The notes beneath the pieces were generated by a model that made no database searches, was not told the DNA's origin, and saw only the letters and a list, made by a program, of their open reading frames with translations. DNA of 64,000 nt from Mesonia oceanica (GTDB lineage: Bacteria; Bacteroidota; Bacteroidia; Flavobacteriales; Flavobacteriaceae), in the NCBI RefSeq assembly GCF_902499555.1, contig NZ_CABVMM010000002.1, positions 124,001 through 188,000 of the forward strand. Reading direction: 5' to 3'. This document shows, piece by piece, positions 54,679 to 63,647 of this stretch. A program made the position numbers and the translations under genes. Each line of letters begins with the position of its first letter. Positions within the stretch are counted from its first letter, which is position 1.

Positions 54679-56979
54679 ATGAAATTAAATTCATTATTGC
54701 TAGGAGTATTTTTATGCCTTGTAAATTTAGTCCAAGCACAACTAAACAGCACCGCTCACGATGAAGAAATTGAGTCGTTAATCGATAAGATGACCATCGA
54801 AGAAAAAGTAGGGCAGATGACCCAAATTACCTTAGATGTCATCACTAAAGGAGAAGATATTTATTCCAGTTACGAACCTTTTGAATTAGATCAAGATTCG
54901 TTAAATAAAGCTTTGGTCGATTATCATATTGGTTCAGTTTTAAATACTGCTAATAACCGTGCCCTCAAACCACAAAAATGGTATTCCTTAATTAGTCAGA
55001 TTCAAGAAACAGCCTTAAAAGATCGGTTAGAAATTCCCGTGTTATACGGAGTAGATATGATTCACGGTGCCACCTATACCGTGGGCGCAACCATGTTTCC
55101 ACAGCAAATAGGGCAGGCTGCTACCAGAAATCGGGATTTAGTAAGAAGAGGCGCAGAAGTTACTGCTTACGAAACTAGAGCCAGTAGTATTTCGTGGAAT
55201 TTTTCTCCGGTATTAGATTTAGGAATGGATCCTCGATTTCCAAGAATTTGGGAATCGTTTGGAGAAGATCCTTATTTAATTTCAGAATTAGGTGTAGAAA
55301 TGATCAATGGTTATGAGGGGGAAGATAATGACCTTTCAAATCCTGAACACGTAGCTAGTTCACTGAAGCATTTTCTAGGCTATCACGCAGCCACTTCAGG
55401 AAAAGATAGAACACCTTCTTACATTCCAACTTCAGCCTTACGCGAATATCATCTACCGGCATTTAAAGCAGCGGTTGAAGCAGGAGCACATACGGTGATG
55501 GTGAACAGTGGTATTATTAACGGAATTCCGGTACACGCTAATAAAAACTTATTGACTGGTTTGCTGAAAAATGAATTAAACTTTAAAGGAATAGTGGTAA
55601 CCGATTGGGCAGATATTGAAAATTTAAATCGCCGAGATCGAATTGCTAAAGACGATAAAGAAGCAGTGATGATGGCGATAAATGCCGGAATCGATATGTC
55701 GATGGTTCCTTACAAATACGAAGTTTTTTACAATAATTTGGTAGAATTGGTGAACGAAGGAAAAGTAAAAGAAGAACGAATTAATGATGCGGTACGAAGA
55801 ATTTTACGTGTAAAATTTGCATTGAATTTATTTGAGCATCCTACCACAAATCCTAAAGATTATCCTGAATTTGGTAGTGAAGCATTTGAAAAAGCAGCTT
55901 ACCATACCGCAGCAGAATCGATTACCTTATTAAAAAACGAAGAAAATATTCTCCCTTTAAAAAAGAATACCAAGATTTTAGTCACTGGACCTAATGCTAA
56001 TACTATGCGAACTTTAAATGGAGCGTGGACGTATTCTTGGCAAGGTGAAAAAACTCCTGAGTATGCGCAGGAATATAACACGATTTTCGAAGCGCTTCAG
56101 CAAAAAGGAAAGAAAAACAATATTACCTATGTTCCCGGAGTTAGTTATAAAATGGACGGAAAATACTATGAGCAAGCTCCAGATCAGTTAGAAAAAGCGG
56201 TTGCAGAAGCTAAAAAAGCAGATGTAGTTATTTTATGTTTAGGAGAAAATACCTATACCGAAAAACCCGGAGACCTCAATGATTTATACTTAAACGAACA
56301 TCAGATAGCATTAGCCAAAAAAGTAGCTGCTACTGGAACTCCTGTAATTTTAGTGTTGAATGAAGGCCGACCACGAATTATTAGCCAGATTGAACCAGCT
56401 ATGCAAGCGGTAGTGCAAACCTATTTGCCAGGAAATTTTGGGGGCGATGCGCTAGCCGATATTTTATATGGTGAGGTAAACCCTTCCGGGAAGTTGCCTT
56501 ATACCTACCCACGCTATCCCAATGCTACAATTGGTTATATCCATAAACCTTCCGAAGAGCAAAAGAAAGCCGAAGGGGTTTATAATTATGAAGCCGATTA
56601 CAATCCACAATACCGGTTTGGTGATGGCTTAAGCTATACCACTTTTGACTATTCCGATTTAAAAATCAATAAAACCGAAATTGGAGTAGGAGAGGATTTG
56701 GAAATTTCTGTTAAAGTGACGAATACAGGGAATCGTAAAGGGAAAGAAGTGGTAGAGCTTTATACCTCAGATTTGTATGCCAGCAAAATCACACCCGATG
56801 TAAAACGCTTACGAAGGTTTACCAAAATAGAATTAGCCCCTAAAGAATCCAAAACCATCAACTTTATAATTTCTACCGATGATTTAAAATATGCCGATAA
56901 CAATGGCGAGAGTATTTTGGAACCCGGAGAATTCAAAATTTTAGTTAAAGATTTAGAAGAAAGCTTTTTTGTAAAATAA
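54679..56979 (+). CDS. bglX: GH3 beta-glucosidase, periplasmic
   Basis: 766 residues with a signal peptide ending VQAQL. It has the GH3 N-terminal barrel with KHFLGYHAATSGKD near 230-243 and the nucleophile Asp309 in GIVVTDWADI, the alpha/beta sandwich domain, and a C-terminal fibronectin-III-like domain (VTNTGNRKGKEVVELY). It is of the BglX type and should release glucose from oligosaccharides made by the GH30 enzymes. Last gene of the PUL; a terminator follows. Confidence 0.94.
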   Translation: MKLNSLLLGVFLCLVNLVQAQLNSTAHDEEIESLIDKMTIEEKVGQMTQITLDVITKGEDIYSSYEPFELDQDSLNKALVDYHIGSVLNTANNRALKPQKWYSLISQIQETALKDRLEIPVLYGVDMIHGATYTVGATMFPQQIGQAATRNRDLVRRGAEVTAYETRASSISWNFSPVLDLGMDPRFPRIWESFGEDPYLISELGVEMINGYEGEDNDLSNPEHVASSLKHFLGYHAATSGKDRTPSYIPTSALREYHLPAFKAAVEAGAHTVMVNSGIINGIPVHANKNLLTGLLKNELNFKGIVVTDWADIENLNRRDRIAKDDKEAVMMAINAGIDMSMVPYKYEVFYNNLVELVNEGKVKEERINDAVRRILRVKFALNLFEHPTTNPKDYPEFGSEAFEKAAYHTAAESITLLKNEENILPLKKNTKILVTGPNANTMRTLNGAWTYSWQGEKTPEYAQEYNTIFEALQQKGKKNNITYVPGVSYKMDGKYYEQAPDQLEKAVAEAKKADVVILCLGENTYTEKPGDLNDLYLNEHQIALAKKVAATGTPVILVLNEGRPRIISQIEPAMQAVVQTYLPGNFGGDALADILYGEVNPSGKLPYTYPRYPNATIGYIHKPSEEQKKAEGVYNYEADYNPQYRFGDGLSYTTFDYSDLKINKTEIGVGEDLEISVKVTNTGNRKGKEVVELYTSDLYASKITPDVKRLRRFTKIELAPKESKTINFIISTDDLKYADNNGESILEPGEFKILVKDLEESFFVK

Positions 56980-57003
56980 ACTAGCTTTATTGTCTGCTTT
57001 CAT

Positions 57004-57047
57004 AAACCTGTCTGAAAAAGTATATTTTTCAGTCAGGTTTACTTTTT
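57004..57047 (+). terminator. Intrinsic terminator of the PUL
   Basis: A 16-bp stem with one mismatch (57004-57019 / 57025-57040) with a 5-base loop is followed by a T run. It closes the PUL transcript and its end touches the enolase fragment on the other strand. Confidence 0.9.
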
Positions 57048-57117
57048 AGTATACTTCAACTGTTGCATTTCCTCTTGAATCAAGAATTTCGATTGCTTCA
57101 ATTTTTTGAATTTTCAT
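57046..57117 (-). pseudogene. Truncated enolase 5' fragment
   Basis: A 23-codon frame from the ATG at 57117 reads MKIQKIEAIEILDSRGNATV plus EVY and stop. The EILDSRGN(P/A)TVEV stretch is the N-terminal signature of enolase (eno). Similarity stops exactly where the PUL terminator begins, so the remaining 400 residues are missing. It is a gene remnant, most likely left by recombination; a functional enolase is expected elsewhere. Confidence 0.65.
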
Positions 57118-57138
57118 AATTAAGTCAACAGTTTTATG

Positions 57139-57711
57139 TTATTTATTTCGCTTTATAGCAAAAATCAAAGTCGAATTTGGCAATAATTTGATTGATTTTC
57201 GGGTTTTGCTTTTATAGCTATTCTTTAATTCAATTTCTTTATTTATTCGAATTATAAGATATTCAGTACTCTTTTCAGGTTCATAAGAGTATTCAAGTCC
57301 GTTTATGATTAAGTCACAGGCTCCATCAATTAAAGACAATTCATAGAACTCACCTTTAAAATCTATTCCGAATGAGTTAGCAGAACCATAAGTTTGATAT
57401 TTTATTTCCGTTTTTCCACTTGTTGTTTTTCCTATATAATTTTTATAACTCAAGTCATATACTTCATATTCATCTTTTTCAATTTCCAGCTTAGCATAGC
57501 TTCCTTGAAAATCTAGAAGTGATTTTTGGTTGTCAGAATCTTTTACAATCAAAATTCCGTTTACGGTTCCATTAAAATTTCCGGATTCTAAATCTTGAAA
57601 AATAGATTTAAATCCATTCCCATCAATTGCGTACTCCGGATATTGCTGTGCAAAACATTGCAAAGAGATAAAAGCTAAAAGCGGTGCAAGTAATATTCGT
57701 AATTGTATCAT
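57139..57711 (-). CDS. Secreted hypothetical protein
   Basis: 190 residues with a signal peptide ending CFAQQ. The mature part is beta-rich (GNFNGTVNGILIVKDSDNQKS, YKNYIGKTTSGKTEIKYQTY), ending in a basic RKSIKLLPNSTLIFAIKRNK. No known domain. The gene lies directly upstream of the enolase fragment in a run of short minus-strand genes with signs of decay, but this one appears intact. Confidence 0.55.
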   Translation of the reverse strand: MIQLRILLAPLLAFISLQCFAQQYPEYAIDGNGFKSIFQDLESGNFNGTVNGILIVKDSDNQKSLLDFQGSYAKLEIEKDEYEVYDLSYKNYIGKTTSGKTEIKYQTYGSANSFGIDFKGEFYELSLIDGACDLIINGLEYSYEPEKSTEYLIIRINKEIELKNSYKSKTRKSIKLLPNSTLIFAIKRNK

Positions 57712-57835
57712 AACGATCAGTTAAGGACTAAATTAGCAATTATTTTCGTTTAGTACAGATTTTAGCAATTCCGATTGGATTATGATGTAGTCGAATCTGC
57801 GTTAATTGCGGTTATAAATTGATGGCAAACCGTTT

Positions 57836-58111
57836 TTATAATCCTACATAATCAGTTTCTTTGATTTCTAATTTGCCAAGTGGGTTATTATTTATTTTAA
57901 TTGAATACCAAACTCTCCATTGATTATTAGTATCAGGGACAGTTAAGTCCGAAGTCAAATAAATATTGTTTCCGATAATGCTGTCAATTTCAGATAAAAG
58001 AAGATTACATTCGGTATAAAATTCGGGAATCAGTGATTTTGAAAAATCACTTCTGTCAATTTGCTTTTTGTCAACAATTGAGTCAATCAAAAGTTTTAAA
58101 TAAGTTACCAC
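57836..58111 (-). pseudogene. Short hypothetical gene without a good start, probably N-terminally truncated
   Basis: 91 residues if the GTG at 58111 is used. The same frame stays open upstream to a TAA at 58199-58201 without any ATG, and the coded residues there (KNLAQNEEKAYLNHSHK) look protein-like, so the true start seems lost. The product is soluble and of unknown family (WRVWYSIKINNNPLGKLEIKE). It sits among other damaged genes. Confidence 0.45.
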
Positions 58112-58236
58112 TTTGTGAGAATGGTTTAAATAAGCTTTTTCTTCATTTTGAGCTAAATTCTTAACAATTGAACTATTTTTAAAATTATAAGTTGATAATT
58201 AAGCAATTATTTTTACACCGCATTGGCTGTAGGGTT

Positions 58237-58648
58237 TTATTCAATTTCGATAATTATTTTAGTCTTCCAACCAATACCTCCTTCTTTATGTTTTGTTAAA
58301 AACTCTTCCATTTTTCGTTTAGACTTTAGCACTTTTTTAAAGTCCGCGTTTTCAATATCAATTTCCTTTAAAGAATTTACTTGTTTTCTTATTTCAGCAT
58401 CAGACCAAGTTCCAATACCAAAGTGTAATTCCGCTGTGTCTTTCTCTTTTATATTAAAAACTATCGAATCAGCATTTTTGTTTTCAATGTAATTCAAATC
58501 ATAATTTGTGATAGTAGTATCTATTTTGAATTTCACTTTTAGTTCTGAATCTGCATTATTTATAAATTCAATAGAATGAGGTGGGTCACAACTCAAAAAA
58601 AAAAATAATTCCTAAAAGTCCGATATTTTTTAATTGAAGTTTTCTCAT
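58237..58648 (-). pseudogene. Frameshifted small lipoprotein gene (11-A tract)
   Basis: The ATG at 58648 opens MRKLQLKNIGLLGII, and the frame then enters an 11-A tract (58595-58605; T on the coding strand) and stops after FFFEL. With ten instead of eleven bases it would read GIIFFLSCDPPHSIEF and continue for 118 residues to 58237, giving a perfect lipoprotein signal. The downstream part (VKFKIDTTITNYDLN..., GIGTWSDAEIRKQVNSLKEI) has no known family. Either a sequencing slip, a real mutation, or a phase-variable gene. Confidence 0.7.
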
Positions 58649-58820
58649 TTCACATTGCAGCCGATAATTACATAAACATACAAAATGTACCTTTATATCC
58701 ATCTTAAAATCACTACTAAACTAACCGATTTTTAATTGATTTAAAAATATAAAGAAAACTAGGTCACAGGCTATAAGGTTTATTTTTAGCTGTTTTATCT
58801 TATTCAACAGGTTCAATAAC

Positions 58821-59732
58821 TCAAAGCCATTCCGCTTCAATACCTAATTTTTCAAAATCATCTACAATATGATCTTTGGCGTAACACAAGGTTACTTTTT
58901 TCAAGTTGGGAAAGTGATGGGCATCTGCTACGCTTTCGATATCCCAATACGCTACATCGCCACCCGAGAACGGTATTAAATTCATATAGATATCGTTACC
59001 GCCATCTTGGTAGAGCTCAGTAAGTTTAGGGGCTAAACGTTGAGGAACCGGGAAATCTTTAAAGTATTGCGTTACTTCTGCAATGGGTTCATAGCCTTCT
59101 TCATCTATATCAATAGCTCTTTGGGGATACCATTTTGCAAATTCGTGTACATCAAACTTGGGAGTCAAGAGCCCTTGCGTATACATCAATTCTTCAATTA
59201 CCGAAAGTTTAAATCCAAAATCTGTAAATGTGATGAGCGCTTCATCAGGAATGGGAATTACATATTTATCTTTGGGTATGCCTGCCGAACGATCGTAAGC
59301 TTCGTACTGACTCACTTCAATGGCTTTAATAGCATCAGCATCAGCATCTGCATCAAACCAGGCACTTATCGTATTTAAAACCAAGGCGCCCGAAGTATCT
59401 CCGTCAAAGAGTTTGACCCGTTTTTCGGGGTGTTGATGATAGTAGCTGGCAATAGCTTCATCTTCAAAACTAAAGCTTCCAGCGAAGGTTTGGGAAGGAC
59501 TAAATTGATAATTCTCAGCTTCAAAGGTAATGCTAAGGGCATAGATTAGATGTGCTTCTTTAGAATAACCTAAGATACCCAGTTTGTCCCAGGTGTATAC
59601 ACCGCCTTTTTTGCCTTTAAAATGACGCGGTTTCTCTGCGAATATATTTTCCAACGCAGCTAAAGAGATTGGGAATGATACGGGCTTGTTATTGATGCTA
59701 AAACCAGTTGCAGTCAGCTGTATATCGATCAT
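58821..59732 (-). CDS. DUF6892/DUF7738-like protein, possible immunity factor
   Basis: 303 residues, cytosolic. The N-terminal half (INNKPVSFPISLAALENIF, GVYTWDKLGILGYSKEAHLI) and the C-terminal half (DGGNDIYMNLIPFSGGDVAY, HHFPNLKKVTLCYAKD) resemble the paired DUF7738 and DUF6892 domains that recur near SUKH-type proteins and polymorphic toxins. A short DADADADA repeat lies near 127-134. It is 17 bases downstream of the SUKH-like gene. The assignment rests on my memory of the motifs and is moderate. Confidence 0.55.
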   Translation of the reverse strand: MIDIQLTATGFSINNKPVSFPISLAALENIFAEKPRHFKGKKGGVYTWDKLGILGYSKEAHLIYALSITFEAENYQFSPSQTFAGSFSFEDEAIASYYHQHPEKRVKLFDGDTSGALVLNTISAWFDADADADAIKAIEVSQYEAYDRSAGIPKDKYVIPIPDEALITFTDFGFKLSVIEELMYTQGLLTPKFDVHEFAKWYPQRAIDIDEEGYEPIAEVTQYFKDFPVPQRLAPKLTELYQDGGNDIYMNLIPFSGGDVAYWDIESVADAHHFPNLKKVTLCYAKDHIVDDFEKLGIEAEWL

Positions 59733-59749
59733 AATAAAGTTTTAAAAGT

Positions 59750-60193
59750 TTATAACCCAATTTGATGGTTTAAGAATTGTTCAAACGAGGCTGAGATTTT
59801 AGTCACTTCGCCGCCATCGTGCTCATACGCCCATACCGAAAAATCAGCTTCCGGATCCAGATAGAGGTAGTCTCCGTTTTCATGACCAATTACAAAACCT
59901 CTGGCCACCCGATCTAGTTTTACCGGACCACAATGTGCCGATTGCGCATAAAGCTCTGCTATATTTTCGCCCGCTACGTGCGTGTAAAGCTTTAAACATT
60001 CATAATTCGCAGCTTCACCAACTCCCTTCATCGTCCAGCGTTTTAACAAGGCTGCTTGTCCCATCATCGTCCAGGTACGGGCATCATCGTGTTCGCTAGT
60101 TTCAATTTGAGTGCCTTCCGGATTTTCATCGAGAAATTGAAGGTAGCTACCGGGTAATTCTTGCTGAAAGGTTTCGCTAAAAGCTAATGACAT
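59750..60193 (-). CDS. SMI1/KNR4 (SUKH)-like protein, possible toxin immunity
   Basis: 147 residues, cytosolic and acidic. The order of features fits a SUKH domain: LPGSYLQFLDENPEG at 14-28, a middle beta region, FVIGHENGDYLYLDPEADFS near 100-119 and a C-terminal SFEQFLNHQ helix. SUKH proteins often neutralise nuclease toxins of polymorphic systems. It pairs with the downstream DUF6892-like gene; no toxin gene is visible here. Confidence 0.6.
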   Translation of the reverse strand: MSLAFSETFQQELPGSYLQFLDENPEGTQIETSEHDDARTWTMMGQAALLKRWTMKGVGEAANYECLKLYTHVAGENIAELYAQSAHCGPVKLDRVARGFVIGHENGDYLYLDPEADFSVWAYEHDGGEVTKISASFEQFLNHQIGL

Positions 60194-60482
60194 AATCTCA
60201 TAGAGTATTTAAAAGTTCGGTTACAAAGTTGCACACCTTTTAAGGGAATAAGCTAACCGTTTTCAGGGATATTGAATTTTAGGAGAATTCGAATTCAAGG
60301 AAAACCAAAATAGAATTATGTTTGGAGTACGTGCTAAAATTTATATTGCAAGAGGAATAAAAAACAGATATATAAAAAGTGTATTAGAAGACTAAATTGA
60401 TGTATTTTTTTAAAGTTTGATATTATAATCTGTATAATTGGAGTAAAAGAAACAATTCGACTCTAGATATACCAGTTTTTTT

Positions 60483-60503
60483 TTTGCAAACAATTTGCAA
60501 ACA
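60483..60503. repeat. Two tandem copies of TTTGCAAACA
   Basis: TTTGCAAACA occurs at 60483-60492 and 60494-60503 with an 11-base period, flanked by T runs on both sides. It could be a recombinase or regulator site; nothing adjacent identifies which. Confidence 0.5.
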
Positions 60504-60983
60504 CCTCTTTTTTTAACTTAATTAAACTCATTCTCAATCTATTTGTCAAATTTTGAATCCATTTATTTTGATTTCACATGGTTTAATCGTTAGTTCTATC
60601 TCTTTATCATTGAAATTGTCAAACTTTGTTTTTAAGGTGTGTTTTAATTCGATTAAATATATTCAAACATATTGAGGCTAAAATCAAATCATAGGTAGAA
60701 TAATACAAACAGCCACCTGTAGCTCTGGATTTTCTTTTCTGAATTGTGGAGAGGTATAATATTCTCACATAAATGGATGAGCCGGATGGTTGAGACCACC
60801 AAAACCGGAGAATTTGAACTATTCAATAATTGGTGTTTGTGATTTGAAGTTCTGACTTTTGTGTGGTGTTGGAGGCTGCTCAATTTTATCCGGAGAAGGT
60901 GGTATACTAATTCCGGCGTTTCCAAAAGAGAGGGAAGTTGGTCGGAATTTTACACGTTGTGCGAAGCAATCGGTCCTGAAATT

Positions 60984-61012
60984 CAAAACCTCCGGGATCC
61001 CTGGAGGTTTTG
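60984..61012 (-). terminator. Hairpin downstream of the phospholipase C gene
   Basis: CAAAACCTCC pairs with GGAGGTTTTG across GGGATCCCT. The T run on the minus strand is only four bases, so termination efficiency is uncertain. Confidence 0.6.
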
Positions 61013-61057
61013 CACTCTGATTATCAAGGTCATGTTTTAAATTTCAATGTAATACGA

Positions 61058-63469
61058 TCAGATCACACCTCCCATCAATGGATCTGTAGTGCTTACTTTG
61101 CCATTTTCAACATGACCGGCAAATCGTTGCTCAAATGAAGGATATCCTTCTATGGTAATACTGTGATCATACCATCCGGCACTGCTTGCTACGTTCAGGG
61201 AAAATGTTTTGGTATTTTTCTTAAGATTGAACTGGAATGCCTCCCTTTTATAGGCATTATCCACAATGGTTATCTGCAATTTTTCATTGGTCGGGTTCTG
61301 GATTGTCCATTGCAGTTCAGTAGTGGAACCAATTTGATGGACAGCTATCTCGAGGTCTGAAAGCTCACCCATGCTTCCTTTGAACTCCCTATAAAAACCA
61401 TTGGGGGCATATGCCTTTAAATGATAGTCATTGGAAGCCTGCTTTACGGGATACGAAAGTTTCTCTCCTTCGGTGACCGTGAAATCATAACAAGATCTTT
61501 TTGCATTGTTCACCAAAGCTTTAAGGTCATAGACCTGAAATGGAGCCGCTATCTTTTTGGTTCTGGACAGTCCCGCATGACACCTTATCATCAATTCCAC
61601 TGCCTTGGTATCCTTTTGGGTTTTACAGTTCAATGACAAATTATAGGGTATGGCACAGGCAGGTTTGGTGCCTTTTTCCTGTTCTGGCACTCTTTCCAGT
61701 AGTTTGTTGGATTTTTGAAGATTTCGAACATCAGAATCGCTCAACATTATATAATCGCTGGGGAGTTGCTTTTCTTTTGCCATATAGATTTGTTCGATAT
61801 ATTCATTTCTATCAACTCTAAGACCATCTTTTGGAGGTATATCATCGGCTGCTCTGAATATTGAGGTAAGATTTCCACATACCGCTCTTCTCCAGGTCCC
61901 AATATTTTCCTCAATGACTTTTTTGCCAGTTTTCTTTTCTATAAAATGTTCCAAGAACTGTAAAGATGATGTATGATCGAACACTTCGCTGTTCACGAAC
62001 CCGCCTTTTGACCATGGGGAAGCTACGACCATAGGAACCCTAAAACCAAGCCCAAGATTGTCCTTTCCTTCCACAAACTCTTCTTCTGTTGGAATATTTG
62101 TGGTGGCCCCGGTTGCATCGTCCCCCTGTTTTGGGGCCACAAAAGGTGGAATATGATCAAAATACCCGTCATTTTCATCATAGGTGACAATGAAAATGGT
62201 TTTTTTCCATTGTTCGGGGTTCTTGGTCAAGATATCCAAGGCTTCTGATACGTACCAAGCTCCGAACCAAGGTGATCCAGGGTGATCGGAAAACGCGCAG
62301 GGAGCCACCAACCAAGACACGGTGGGTAAAGTACCCTTGTTGACATCTTCCCTGAACTGATGAAGCACATCACCCTTAGGGACATTCACTGTTTTGCCCT
62401 CAAATTCCAAGGTTTCCAATTCTCGGTAATCATTGGTTCTATTATTGGTGATAAATGCTTTATGGTGAATCGCTTTTTCATGCTCGCTCAACTTTTCAAA
62501 GTTGGCTTCGCTGTACGTGTCAAGGTCATTTTTCAACTTGTCGATTTCCCCAAGGATCTCCTCCAACTCTTTACCTTCCAGCTTTCCAGATGCATGCAAC
62601 TCCATCAGTTTTTTTAGCTCCTGTTGCATAAACTTGCGATGTTCTGGGTGAAAACGGACATTATATTGCTTTATGAATTCCAGGTCGTTATCGGTGAAAT
62701 TGGCCAGCCAATAGCCTTCTTCCTCTGTGAAACCCGTGGGAATGCTCAACTCATTTTGATACACGCCCCAAGAGATTCCAGCTTTTTCCAAGCGTTCCGG
62801 ATATGTTTTCCAACTTACATTTTTAAAATCGATCATACCATTATCGATATGTGCCTTGGATGCAGGGTTGTGTGCATCTTCACGAACCGTTCCTGCCCAA
62901 AAATAATTTCGGTTTGGACTGGTTCCTGTCAACGTGGAACAAAAATTTTGGTCGCATACAGTGAAGGCATCTGCAAGGGCGTAGTAAAATGGAAGATCTG
63001 CCCTGTCGTAAAACCCCATGGTAAGAGGTAGGGCAGCATAATCTAGGTTGCCAGATTTCTTGGCCTCGAGCCATTTGTCCATTTTTCCCCCGTTACGTGC
63101 TGCAACCATATCCTTCCAACCGTGGGGAAGAGATCCCATCCAAGTGGATTTTGTGTTTTTTATGTCTAAATGGAACGGCAGGGCAGTTTCGCCCAAGGAG
63201 TTACGTTGATACCAAACAGGTAGTCCTGTTGGTAGATCAATGGCCCTAGGGTCATTAAAACCCCGGACCCCCTTTAAACTCCCGTAGCAATGATCAAAGG
63301 ATCTATTCTCCTGCATCAAAAAAACAATATGCTCTGCATTCAAATAAGTGGTTCCTGGATCAGGACTGATTGCCATTGCTCTGGCAATGGATTGTGGCAC
63401 TGTCCCTGTAATTGCTGTAGCCCCTGCTAAAAGAGATGCTTTTTTTATAAAAGACCTTCTTGATTCCAT
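61058..63469 (-). CDS. Tat-exported phosphocholine-specific phospholipase C
   Basis: 803 residues with a twin-arginine signal (SRRSFIKKASLLAGATA). The catalytic domain of the bacterial phospholipase C / acid phosphatase family runs from 45 to about 560, with the metal-binding VFLMQENRSFDHCYGSLKG, TGTSPNRNYFWAGT, SWLVAPCAFSDHPG, and FDHTSSLQFLEHF. Two C-terminal DUF756 domains follow (about 610-690 and 700-790). It cleaves phosphocholine head groups in the periplasm or outside. Codon use is clearly GC-richer than that of most of the window, suggesting transfer. Confidence 0.92.
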   Translation of the reverse strand: MESRRSFIKKASLLAGATAITGTVPQSIARAMAISPDPGTTYLNAEHIVFLMQENRSFDHCYGSLKGVRGFNDPRAIDLPTGLPVWYQRNSLGETALPFHLDIKNTKSTWMGSLPHGWKDMVAARNGGKMDKWLEAKKSGNLDYAALPLTMGFYDRADLPFYYALADAFTVCDQNFCSTLTGTSPNRNYFWAGTVREDAHNPASKAHIDNGMIDFKNVSWKTYPERLEKAGISWGVYQNELSIPTGFTEEEGYWLANFTDNDLEFIKQYNVRFHPEHRKFMQQELKKLMELHASGKLEGKELEEILGEIDKLKNDLDTYSEANFEKLSEHEKAIHHKAFITNNRTNDYRELETLEFEGKTVNVPKGDVLHQFREDVNKGTLPTVSWLVAPCAFSDHPGSPWFGAWYVSEALDILTKNPEQWKKTIFIVTYDENDGYFDHIPPFVAPKQGDDATGATTNIPTEEEFVEGKDNLGLGFRVPMVVASPWSKGGFVNSEVFDHTSSLQFLEHFIEKKTGKKVIEENIGTWRRAVCGNLTSIFRAADDIPPKDGLRVDRNEYIEQIYMAKEKQLPSDYIMLSDSDVRNLQKSNKLLERVPEQEKGTKPACAIPYNLSLNCKTQKDTKAVELMIRCHAGLSRTKKIAAPFQVYDLKALVNNAKRSCYDFTVTEGEKLSYPVKQASNDYHLKAYAPNGFYREFKGSMGELSDLEIAVHQIGSTTELQWTIQNPTNEKLQITIVDNAYKREAFQFNLKKNTKTFSLNVASSAGWYDHSITIEGYPSFEQRFAGHVENGKVSTTDPLMGGVI

Positions 63470-63647
63470 TGTGTAAGTAGTTGGATTGATTATTCCAGGA
63501 ATAAATGTAAGCCGAAGTCCATATTACTTCTGTTACTTAAACATTAAGCTTATGGAAATACTTGGCAACCTGAAGTATTTTTTGTGAGCTTCGTCAAAGC
63601 TACAAAACAATTGTAATACATAGTTTATCATTTGATTGTCCCCGCTT
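63470..63647. other. Upstream region of the phospholipase C gene
   Basis: 178 bases that must hold the phospholipase promoter on the minus strand; no consensus element was found and no gene is visible. Confidence 0.45.

Larger units (their letters stand above)
60194..61057. other. 864-base gene-poor stretch with short repeats and remnants
   Basis: No convincing gene is present. It contains a possible 25-codon frame (60318-60395, MFGVRAKIYIARGIKNRYIK...), tandem TTTGCAAACA repeats at 60483-60503, several short frames at 60780-61020 with coding-like composition but no start, and a hairpin at 60984-61012. Base composition rises in GC toward the phospholipase gene. Confidence 0.5.

Noticed and set aside
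60318..60395. 25-codon + strand frame (MFGVRAKIYIARGIKNRYIK...)
   Set aside because: Too short to support as a gene; could be a peptide or chance, so only mentioned in the intergenic entry.
60689..60925. 78-codon minus-strand open frame upstream of the phospholipase terminator
   Set aside because: Composition is not protein-like, no family is recognisable, and no promoter or conserved start supports it.
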